Positions 49,868-57,768 of a stretch of DNA of 64,000 nucleotides are shown piece after piece. The DNA is from Bacteroidales bacterium UBA1173 (GTDB taxonomy: Bacteria > Bacteroidota > Bacteroidia > Bacteroidales > F082): the NCBI GenBank assembly GCA_002311655.1, contig DBYZ01000004.1, forward strand, positions 113,252 to 177,251, given 5' to 3'. Within the stretch, counting starts at the first letter, position 1. The number at the start of each line of letters is the position of its first letter. The notes under the pieces were generated by a model. That model made no database searches, was not told where the DNA came from, and saw only the letters and a list, made by a program, of their open reading frames with translations. Both the position numbers and the translations under genes were made by a program.

Positions 49868-51373
49868 ATGAAAAACAAGGCTTTATATATAATATTGTTC
49901 GCTTTCCTGATGGTATTTCTCTGGATTCCTATCATCCAGAAGGAGTTCCATATCTTCAAAGTGAAGCCGTTGATGGGCGTGGTTATAGAAACGCCGAAAC
50001 CAAGCTTGACGCTTGAGACGTATACTTCAGGCAAGTTCCAAAAAGACTGCGAAAGCTATGTCTCCGAGAACTTCGGTCTCCGCGAGCCTGTGATACGTAT
50101 TTACAGCCAATACGCATGGAGTTTTTATCACAAAAACTTCAACATTTATTTCATTCCTGGGAAAAATAACTGGATTTTCTACTTTCCGGCGGTCAAAGAT
50201 TATTACGGACAGGAACAATCGAGACATTTCTCAACAAAATCGGAAACCATTGAATTTATTGACAATGAGGTTGAGATGATGTGCACTTTGAGAGACTCTC
50301 TGCAACATTACAACACGGAGTTTCTATCTTTCATGGCGCCCGACAAGGCTTTCATCTACCCTGAATACCTACCGACGGCGTATTGGGTGCACGACACCAC
50401 CACGCTCAACGGCTCAGCATACTTCAGCGAGAAACTCGAAGAGGCTGATTTTCCTAATATTGACATGACGAAATGGTTCATCCAGATGAAAGACACCATC
50501 GACTATCCGTTGTTTAAAAGGATGAACTTTCATTGGGATTTCTCCGCCACCATAGCTTTCGACTCGCTGTTCCGCCTGATGAGAGACCTCAACGGCATGG
50601 ACATCCCGCAGATCAGAATCGACAGCCTCACCACCTACATCGACGACAAGGTTCAAAACGACGAGGAGATGCTCAACCTATTGGTTCGCTTAAAAGACCC
50701 CACACCATATCGGAAGGCTCATGTCAGCGTTCAATGCGACGGGTGCCACAAGCCAAGAGTGTTGTTTGTCAGTGACTCCTTCATTTGGGCTTTCAACGAG
50801 CAACTGCCTGAAGATGATTTGGTTGCCACCGAAGACGTTTGGTACTACAACACAACATGTTACGACAATTTCCATGTCACAGACAAAGAAAAATACGATC
50901 TCAAAGACATCAACCGTCTGCGCCGTGTGCTGCGTGCCGACTATGTGATAATGGGTGCCTGCAGTCATCAATGGTACGACGGCACCATGGGATTTGCAAA
51001 ACAGATCCTCGACGACCTCAAAGACCGCGATTTGGTCAAAAAATCGTTGGTGATGAATGAGATAGAGAGCGACACCAACTGGATTAAGGCATTAAAAGTA
51101 CAGACAGCCTTGCTGTCGAAGCCACTTGAGAAAGTGCTTGAGATTGAAGCCGACAACGTCATCAACCAAAATGCACTTTTAAAAGACAGCACCATGGTAA
51201 GTGAGGAAGCGCTGTTCAATGCGAGGGTGGCAAAGGTGAAAGAAGAGTTGAGAAACAACCCCGATGCGATGGGAAGCATCATAAAAAAAGCCAAAGACAG
51301 AGGTCTAACTGTTGAAGAGATGCTTGAAATCGATGCAAAATGGGTTGTAAACTATCAGGATCAGAAGAAATAG
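49868..51373 (+). CDS. AlgX/AlgJ-like SGNH protein 2 of cassette A
   Basis: A 501-residue protein with an N-terminal anchor (residues 7-22) and an AlgX/AlgJ-type SGNH domain. The block ENFGLREPVIRIYSQYAWSFY is at residues 67-87. Catalytic residues: His222 in NFHWDF and Ser304 in VSDSFIW; the DxHW Asp is replaced by Asn (NFHW) and the Gly of GDS by Ser. It carries a helical C-terminal extension of about 110 residues (from about 390), related to that of protein 4 and ending in DAKWVVNYQDQKK. Its stop is directly adjacent to the stop of the GH16-like gene on the other strand. It is the third gene of the cassette. Confidence 0.8.
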   Translation: MKNKALYIILFAFLMVFLWIPIIQKEFHIFKVKPLMGVVIETPKPSLTLETYTSGKFQKDCESYVSENFGLREPVIRIYSQYAWSFYHKNFNIYFIPGKNNWIFYFPAVKDYYGQEQSRHFSTKSETIEFIDNEVEMMCTLRDSLQHYNTEFLSFMAPDKAFIYPEYLPTAYWVHDTTTLNGSAYFSEKLEEADFPNIDMTKWFIQMKDTIDYPLFKRMNFHWDFSATIAFDSLFRLMRDLNGMDIPQIRIDSLTTYIDDKVQNDEEMLNLLVRLKDPTPYRKAHVSVQCDGCHKPRVLFVSDSFIWAFNEQLPEDDLVATEDVWYYNTTCYDNFHVTDKEKYDLKDINRLRRVLRADYVIMGACSHQWYDGTMGFAKQILDDLKDRDLVKKSLVMNEIESDTNWIKALKVQTALLSKPLEKVLEIEADNVINQNALLKDSTMVSEEALFNARVAKVKEELRNNPDAMGSIIKKAKDRGLTVEEMLEIDAKWVVNYQDQKK

Positions 51374-53305
51374 CTATTCAACGACTATCTCAAACACTTT
51401 TCCAACTATGTCGGTTTTGTTGTATGGTATAAGACCCTGCCAGAAGACCACCGGTGCCCACCATTCCGAATAATGATATTCTTGTGTGATTATGCAAAGC
51501 ATCTGGTTGTCTGGGATGCTCGAGTATTCGTCGCTCATATAGCCGACCACCTGCATCTTGTCCGGCGACGGTCCCAAACGCCATGTTATTGATTTCGGCG
51601 ACCATTCAATCTCGTAGTAATAGTAATCGTTTTTGAAAACCTCATTGCTTATCGGGGTTCGTATCGTCATTGCCTGCGTGACAGGTGTCCAGCGCATAGC
51701 CTCGTATTCGCCTTTTTTGCCGTAATTCATTCTAAACACGCCCGATTTGTATTTTGGCACATCGAGGCACGCCATGTCCCAGTTGGTGCAGCCGAAAATC
51801 ACGTCATCATTGAGAGAGGCATCCTCGACATGCGAGTCGGCCTGCTTGAAATAGTATTTCTTCGGCCAGTACTTCGAAGCCTTCGCTATCTCGATATCTA
51901 TCTCCGAATAGTAATAATCGTTGACGCGTTCCGGGTTTGGGTCGACGCTCTCTTTCCTCACATAGCCTGTCTTGCTTGGTCGGCGGTTGTTCCATGGCCT
52001 CGAGTCCTGATGCAGCATCCAGAATGCATACGTCAAGCCATTCCAGATGTGCTCCTCGTTGAGCATCACAGGGAATTTTATCTTGCCGCGGAACTTGCCG
52101 TAAGTGAAGCCGACGCGCGTCTTGATGCCAGTGCTTTCTTTTCGTAAGTTGTTGATATCGTTGTTGCCAGGATTTATCAAAACCAGACTGCCGTCCAACT
52201 CGTCAATTTTCACTGTCTTGCCCGGCTCAGAGCTTATGACGGGATGGTCGTAAAGCAGCTCCGTGCTGTCGAAACGTGTCTTGTTAGCCTCATACTGCGC
52301 CCGCGTGTAAGGATTCTCGTCACTAACAACATCTTGTATCACAGGGATGTTACGCAAAGTAAACTGGTCGCTCGGATGGTTGAAAAACTGTTCAAACAAA
52401 GCCTCGGCATAAAGTTTGTCGTCGCTCCCCGACACCATATCGTCAAAATACAAACCATATTCAGGAGTTATTACCGCCCTCGTTTTGAGGATTCTATCGC
52501 CATGATAGACCTCGACACCTTCAATACTATTGTTGGCAAAATATGAATAAGGATTGATGAAATTGCCGTCACTGCCAGTCTTGCCAATGTTTTTGACACA
52601 ATCCGGAATCAATGAGAGAGCGTTCTCATCGCAAATCACGAGCATGAATGAATAGCAGCCCACTCGCGGGTTACGTTTCCAGCGCTGGTTGTCGTTGCCT
52701 TTGTGCATCTGTTCCTTGATCATATACAAAGCGTTAAGCCGCAGATTGCGCTCGTACGTAACGTTGTTGGTGACGGCCTGCTCGCGCACCAGACGGCTCC
52801 ACAAAGTGTCTCTGTCGATATGTCTTACAAGTTGGTTGACCCTCTCCGCCGAGAACGGATTGCCATCATAATTGCTCCCATAATACTTGCGCTCATCACG
52901 CGGATTGCCAACAATTCTTACAGAATCACGCACCTTGCCGGTCTTTTCTATCTTCTTGAATTCCACATCAACATCTTCCCAACTGCCATAAAAATTCTCA
53001 TAACTCAGTTCATCCTTTTCCGAAAACTTATAGCTCTCATTCTGATAAAAAATCTTGTAATATTTGCCTTTCTCGCCTTTAAACTCAAAAACAAACTTAC
53101 CGCCGTCGCATTGTCTCGCAGATGGAATCACAACACCTTGATTAACAACGTCTTTCATATCCATATCGAGCAAAATGGTGTCGCCGCCGCTGAAGTTTGC
53201 CATAGGGTCAAACTGAATCTGACTGCCTGTTTTGCCGCCATTGAGACCGCATGCAGTCATAAAAAACATTATAACAATTGGAAATATCCTTATGAAAATC
53301 TTCAT
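51374..53305 (-). CDS. Lipoprotein with GH16-like C-terminal domain
   Basis: A 643-residue lipoprotein (lipobox MTAC, Cys19). The N-terminal part (about 20-395) has no recognised family. The C-terminal part (about 398-643) looks like a concanavalin-type jelly roll of glycoside hydrolase family 16: the strand VGFTYGKFRGKIKFPVML, then GLTYAFWMLHQ, then the catalytic-type motif EIDIE (Glu468, Asp470, Glu472), and W-rich strands (YYEIEWSPKSITWRLG). GH16 enzymes cleave beta-1,3/1,4-linked glucans and galactans. Here no substrate can be assigned. It lies between the two acylation cassettes, on the opposite strand, with a divergent promoter shared with cassette B. Confidence 0.7.
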   Translation of the reverse strand: MKIFIRIFPIVIMFFMTACGLNGGKTGSQIQFDPMANFSGGDTILLDMDMKDVVNQGVVIPSARQCDGGKFVFEFKGEKGKYYKIFYQNESYKFSEKDELSYENFYGSWEDVDVEFKKIEKTGKVRDSVRIVGNPRDERKYYGSNYDGNPFSAERVNQLVRHIDRDTLWSRLVREQAVTNNVTYERNLRLNALYMIKEQMHKGNDNQRWKRNPRVGCYSFMLVICDENALSLIPDCVKNIGKTGSDGNFINPYSYFANNSIEGVEVYHGDRILKTRAVITPEYGLYFDDMVSGSDDKLYAEALFEQFFNHPSDQFTLRNIPVIQDVVSDENPYTRAQYEANKTRFDSTELLYDHPVISSEPGKTVKIDELDGSLVLINPGNNDINNLRKESTGIKTRVGFTYGKFRGKIKFPVMLNEEHIWNGLTYAFWMLHQDSRPWNNRRPSKTGYVRKESVDPNPERVNDYYYSEIDIEIAKASKYWPKKYYFKQADSHVEDASLNDDVIFGCTNWDMACLDVPKYKSGVFRMNYGKKGEYEAMRWTPVTQAMTIRTPISNEVFKNDYYYYEIEWSPKSITWRLGPSPDKMQVVGYMSDEYSSIPDNQMLCIITQEYHYSEWWAPVVFWQGLIPYNKTDIVGKVFEIVVE

Positions 53306-53323
53306 GAAATACTATTTTATCTG

Positions 53324-53331
53324 CAAAAGTA
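53324..53331 (-). promoter_or_regulatory. Bacteroidota -7 box, minus strand (TACTTTTG)
   Basis: TACTTTTG followed by C on the minus strand lies 18 bases before the GH16-like lipoprotein start. It is divergent from the cassette B promoter, in a shared 62-base region. Confidence 0.7.
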
Positions 53332-53344
53332 CAAAATAAATTAT

Positions 53345-53352
53345 TAACTTTG
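53345..53352 (+). promoter_or_regulatory. Bacteroidota -7 box (TAACTTTG) of second acylation cassette
   Basis: TAACTTTG followed by CG lies 15 bases before the ATG at 53368 and should drive the 53368-57766 cassette. Confidence 0.7.
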
Positions 53353-53367
53353 CGCAAAAATTAAACG

Positions 53368-54684
53368 ATGAATAACAAGCCTTATAACACATTGCTAATC
53401 ATTACGTTAGTGTTATTCATCATTTTATTTGTCCAATCCGTATTTCATCCAATAAGTCTCAAGTCTCTGAAAGGTTTTTACAACCCAGTCGACAAGCCGG
53501 ATTTGACTTATAAATCATTGACAGACGGCTCTTATCAGCGCGATTTCGAGGAATACAAAAGATACAGCTTCGCCTTCCGCGAATGGTCGATTCGCCTTTA
53601 CAACCAATATCTTTGGACCTGTTACCACAAGACTTACAACGGCTGGATCGACATCGGAAAAAACGACTGGCTTTATGAAAGCGAGTTCGTCAGAGACCAT
53701 TACGAAAGCATGATGTACAAATACACCAGCGATGCGACGGAAATGGCGACCATTTTCAACGAGAACGCCCAAAAGTTGTGCAAACTTCAGGAAATACTGG
53801 CAAAACACAACACTCATATCTTCGTTAACATGATTCCGGGCAAAGATGTGATTTGTCCCGAGAACCTACCCGATAACACACAATATTTCCATCCTGAAGG
53901 CATCCACGCCTACGATTTTTACAAGCAAAGATTCGATGAGCTTGGAGTCAATTACATCGACTTTGTCCCTGTTTTCAAAAGCGAAAAAGAGACTGCCGAT
54001 TATCCATTGTTTTATCAAACCGGCACACATTGGTCGAACATAGCCGCCACCCACGCCTTCGATTCCATCATGAGATACATGGAGAACCTCGGCGGAATGA
54101 ACATCAAAAATGTTGAGGTCGGCGAGAAACACAAAGGCAAAGTGCGCGAACCTGACGACGACCTCGAGCAGCTCTTCAACCTTATGTTCCCAATCAACAA
54201 AGGCGACTATTACTACACCGACACGAGAGTGATCGACGATCCAACTGCCGTCATGCCGAAGCTCATCACCATAGGCGACTCGTTCTTCTGGACGATTTCG
54301 TACAACTTCAACCTCGGCGGCATCTTCCGCGAATACCCTTATTGGTACTACAACAGCACAATTTATTTTGACAAGAGATACAATTCGACCAAAGATGTCA
54401 ACATGATTGATGAGCTTTTCAACGCCGACTTCATCATGCTTAATTACTGCACAGTGCAGCTTTACAAACTCGGCAACGGCTTCATCGACAACGCATTTGC
54501 ACTACTTTACGACGACGAAATCAACGCTCCGATGAGCGACGAGATCATAGATATTGAAAGAAGAATATATTCCGATTCGGAATGGTTTAATTCTGTGAAA
54601 GAAAAAGCCGCCCGAAACAATATTTCTATTGAAAAACAAGTCGCACTCGATGCGAAATATATTATAAACCAAAGCGAGAATTAA
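53368..54684 (+). CDS. AlgX/AlgJ-like SGNH protein 3 of acylation cassette B
   Basis: A 438-residue protein with an N-terminal anchor (residues 8-24) and an AlgX/AlgJ-type SGNH domain. The block FREWSIRLYNQYLWTCY is at residues 70-86. Catalytic residues are His221 in TGTHWS and Ser305 in TIGDSFFW; GDSF is intact, but the DxHW Asp is Gly (GTHW). It ends with a short version of the C-terminal helical tail (ISIEKQVALDAKYIINQ). The MBOAT gene follows after one base, which implies close coupling. It is the first gene of cassette B and the most divergent of the four SGNH proteins. Confidence 0.8.
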   Translation: MNNKPYNTLLIITLVLFIILFVQSVFHPISLKSLKGFYNPVDKPDLTYKSLTDGSYQRDFEEYKRYSFAFREWSIRLYNQYLWTCYHKTYNGWIDIGKNDWLYESEFVRDHYESMMYKYTSDATEMATIFNENAQKLCKLQEILAKHNTHIFVNMIPGKDVICPENLPDNTQYFHPEGIHAYDFYKQRFDELGVNYIDFVPVFKSEKETADYPLFYQTGTHWSNIAATHAFDSIMRYMENLGGMNIKNVEVGEKHKGKVREPDDDLEQLFNLMFPINKGDYYYTDTRVIDDPTAVMPKLITIGDSFFWTISYNFNLGGIFREYPYWYYNSTIYFDKRYNSTKDVNMIDELFNADFIMLNYCTVQLYKLGNGFIDNAFALLYDDEINAPMSDEIIDIERRIYSDSEWFNSVKEKAARNNISIEKQVALDAKYIINQSEN

Positions 54685-54685
54685 T

Positions 54686-56104
54686 ATGGTATTCAGCAGC
54701 AACGTATTTCTATTGTATTTCCTGCCACTTTTTCTGATATGCTACTTCATCTGTCCGAAAAAGTTCAGAAACTACGTCATATTACTGTTTTCGATTGTGT
54801 TTTACGCCTACGGCGCGCCCGATTTCATCCTCTATCTCCTCGGCTCGACCATCGCCAATTTTTATCTGGTGAAAGCCATGCGGAAAACCGAAAAATCAGG
54901 TTTGAAAAAGCTGTATTGCGCCCTGGCAATCATCATCAGTCTCGGACTTCTGGTCTATTACAAATACGCCAACTTCCTGCTTGACAACGTCAACGCACTC
55001 ATCGGGCTGTTTGGTGCCAACGCCATTAGGATGGCAAAAGTGCTGCTCCCGATAGGCATCTCGTTCTTCACATTCCAATCAATCACGTATGTAATCGACA
55101 CTTACCGCGGTAATAACGAGCCGATGGAGAAACTCACCGACTACATTGTCTATATCATGATGTTCCCGCAGCTCATCGCAGGTCCTATCGTGCGTTATTG
55201 CGACATCGAAAGCGAGATTCGCCACCGCCAGTACAGCACCTCGGAGTTTCTGCAAGGCTTCAACCGTTTCATCATCGGTCTTTCAAAGAAGATTCTCATC
55301 GCCGATGTCATTGGTTTTCAAGTAGATAAACTTCTTGCTGGCGACTTGGCAATCATGGATTCAGGCACTGCATGGATAACCATCGCAGCCTACACCATGC
55401 AGCTCTACTTCGACTTCGCAGGTTACTCCGACATGGCGATTGGTCTGGGTAAAATCATGGGATTCCACTTCCCCGAAAACTTTGACAACCCATATAACTC
55501 ACAGAGTATCACCGAGTTCTGGCGTCGCTGGCACATGACTCTCGGTGCGTTTATGCGCAACTACCTTTACATCCCGCTTGGCGGAAACCGCTGCTCGAAA
55601 CGTCGCATGTATTTCAACCTCTGGGTGGTGTTCCTCCTCTCAGGTCTGTGGCACGGCGCAAGCTGGAACTTTGTTATCTGGGGCGCTTACCATGGCTTGT
55701 GGCTCGTCCTCGAGCGTATGGGACTGAAGAAGTTCTACGAGAAAATCGGCAAGGTGCCAAGCGTAATAATCACTTTCATCCTCGCGATGGTTGGCTGGGC
55801 AATATTCCGCATCGAAGACCTCAACCAGGCTTTTACCTTCATCGGACGCCTCTTCGCCTTCGACTTCAGCACCTTCAGCATCAATGCTGACGCTCAGTTC
55901 TACACCACGCTCATCGTGGCGCTCGTGTTCTCGTTCCTCGCCCTCTTCCCGTTCGGAAAGAAGCTTCAAGACGCTGTGTATTATAAGGAACACAACACCA
56001 CAGGCACCATCGTACTTTGGGTCATCGCCATCTTCATGCTGGTGTTCTGCCTCGGAGCTCTCAACGCCACAGGATTCAGCCCGTTCATCTACTTCAGATT
56101 CTAA
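54686..56104 (+). CDS. MBOAT O-acyltransferase of cassette B
   Basis: A 472-residue MBOAT-family membrane protein, closely related to the copy at 48386: the N-termini (MVFSSNVFLLYFLP), the central EFWRRWH, and the C-termini (CLGALNATGFSPFIYFRF) are identical or nearly so. Catalytic His323 is in LWHGASWNF and His283 in EFWRRWHM. It lacks the extra 17 residues of copy A. It starts one base after the AlgX-like gene 3 and ends 3 bases before gene 4, so three genes form a tight operon. The likely role is acyl transfer across the membrane for the two partner SGNH proteins. Confidence 0.92.
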   Translation: MVFSSNVFLLYFLPLFLICYFICPKKFRNYVILLFSIVFYAYGAPDFILYLLGSTIANFYLVKAMRKTEKSGLKKLYCALAIIISLGLLVYYKYANFLLDNVNALIGLFGANAIRMAKVLLPIGISFFTFQSITYVIDTYRGNNEPMEKLTDYIVYIMMFPQLIAGPIVRYCDIESEIRHRQYSTSEFLQGFNRFIIGLSKKILIADVIGFQVDKLLAGDLAIMDSGTAWITIAAYTMQLYFDFAGYSDMAIGLGKIMGFHFPENFDNPYNSQSITEFWRRWHMTLGAFMRNYLYIPLGGNRCSKRRMYFNLWVVFLLSGLWHGASWNFVIWGAYHGLWLVLERMGLKKFYEKIGKVPSVIITFILAMVGWAIFRIEDLNQAFTFIGRLFAFDFSTFSINADAQFYTTLIVALVFSFLALFPFGKKLQDAVYYKEHNTTGTIVLWVIAIFMLVFCLGALNATGFSPFIYFRF

Positions 56105-56107
56105 ATA

Positions 56108-57766
56108 ATGAATAAAATCACCAAATATTGCCTGATAGTTCTGACAGTGATAGTGCTCCTGCTGCCACTGATGCAGGACTATGTCTTTAAATTCAAGTTC
56201 AAATCTCTTTATGGTGTTTTTTTCAAGACCGAAAAGCCCCAGCTGACATTTAAAACGGTGGCTTCTGGTCATTATCAGACAAATATCGAAAAGTATATTT
56301 CAGAAAACTACGGTTTCCGCGAGCCGACAATACGTTTATATAACCAGTATTTATGGGATTTTTACAAAAAAACTCCTGTGAATTATGTCGTAAGAGGCAA
56401 AGAAAACTGGCTATATTTCATTCAAAATGTCAACGAATACTATGGAACTGAAATCTATCGCTGGTACGACTCTTCCGAGGAAGCCCGAAAGACTTTCGAA
56501 CGCAGAGCGCGGATAATGAACAAGTTACGTCTGGTATTAAAAGATTACGGCGTCGAGTTTTTGGCTTTCGAGGCTCCTGAAAAAGGCTTGCTTTATCCAG
56601 AATTTCTCCCCGACAGGGAACGCGACACCACCACGATAAGCGCCACTGGCTTTTACACCGAAAAATTCGCCGAATATGGCTTCCCTTTCATCGGGATGAC
56701 CGATTATTACAAGCAAATCAAAGAATCAGCCGACTATCCGCTGTTCACAAAATACGGTTTCCACTGGAACATCTCATGCGTTTATGGTGCCGACACACTT
56801 TTCCGCACGATGGAAAACCTCTCCGGCAAAAACATGCCTCATCTGCGTCTCGAGAACTTCCATCCGTATTCCGACGAAGAGTATGAAAAACAAAAAATAG
56901 ACTTCGACATTGAGCAGACACTTAATCTGACACGTCGAATGAAATATGAAGGCCAGACTCCACTGTTTGCCGATGTCATTATCGACACCGACTCAAGTTG
57001 TGTTAAACCAAAGGTATTCTTCATCGGCGACTCGTTCCTCTGGCGCATCCATGACCTGGTTGATTTCAAACAAGTGCTCGGCGACTCACGCTTCTGGTAC
57101 TACAACAGCACCGCATACTACGGCGACAACATCGCAAAAATGCGGTCAGCCTCCGATTTCGACCAGCTACGAGAGATTTTCAAGTCGGATTTCATCGTTT
57201 TGTTCTCCCACGGCAGCCAGATTCATAAGTTTTCATACGGTTTTGCCGAAAACGCCCTCTTGAAGATATGTGTTCCCGACAGCATCATGAGCCGCGAGAT
57301 GCAACGTATCAGCGACAGCGCAAAAATATCATTATCCGAGGCTAAAGAGTTGATAATCAGCAACCCGGAACTCATACCAGAGCTTCGTGGCGAGGCTGTC
57401 CCAACAATAAGAAACACCCGTGCCGTAACCATTGCACAGACAATGAACCGCATCGAAAACGACGCCGAATGGATGAAAGCGCTGAAAGTGCAGGCTGGCA
57501 AAGATTCAGCACTCATCGATACCGTCATGAAACACGAGGCAATCAATGTCATCGACGAAAAGCCATTGATTCTCAACACTATTGCAATGTCCGACAGCCT
57601 TCTCTATCAGTATGAGATAAATGCGATTATCGAGAGCATGAAACTCAACTCTCAACTGATGGAAGACATCCGCCAAAAGGCGAAACACAACCACATATCA
57701 TTCGAGGAACAGCTTGTAAAAGATGCCGAGTGGGTCTGGAACTATCAGAAAAACAACCCGCAATAG
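56108..57766 (+). CDS. AlgX/AlgJ-like SGNH protein 4 of acylation cassette B
   Basis: A 552-residue protein with an N-terminal anchor (residues 7-23) and an AlgX/AlgJ-type SGNH domain. The block ENYGFREPTIRLYNQYLWDFY is at residues 66-86 and matches protein 1 closely. Catalytic residues are His219 in GFHWN and Ser309 in FIGDSFLW; GDSF is intact and DxHW has Gly for Asp. It has the helical C-terminal extension (about 440-552), ending KDAEWVWNYQKNNPQ, as in protein 2. It ends 2 bases before the convergent LTA-synthase-like gene with no terminator between. It is the longest of the four. Confidence 0.8.
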   Translation: MNKITKYCLIVLTVIVLLLPLMQDYVFKFKFKSLYGVFFKTEKPQLTFKTVASGHYQTNIEKYISENYGFREPTIRLYNQYLWDFYKKTPVNYVVRGKENWLYFIQNVNEYYGTEIYRWYDSSEEARKTFERRARIMNKLRLVLKDYGVEFLAFEAPEKGLLYPEFLPDRERDTTTISATGFYTEKFAEYGFPFIGMTDYYKQIKESADYPLFTKYGFHWNISCVYGADTLFRTMENLSGKNMPHLRLENFHPYSDEEYEKQKIDFDIEQTLNLTRRMKYEGQTPLFADVIIDTDSSCVKPKVFFIGDSFLWRIHDLVDFKQVLGDSRFWYYNSTAYYGDNIAKMRSASDFDQLREIFKSDFIVLFSHGSQIHKFSYGFAENALLKICVPDSIMSREMQRISDSAKISLSEAKELIISNPELIPELRGEAVPTIRNTRAVTIAQTMNRIENDAEWMKALKVQAGKDSALIDTVMKHEAINVIDEKPLILNTIAMSDSLLYQYEINAIIESMKLNSQLMEDIRQKAKHNHISFEEQLVKDAEWVWNYQKNNPQ

Positions 57767-57768
57767 TG

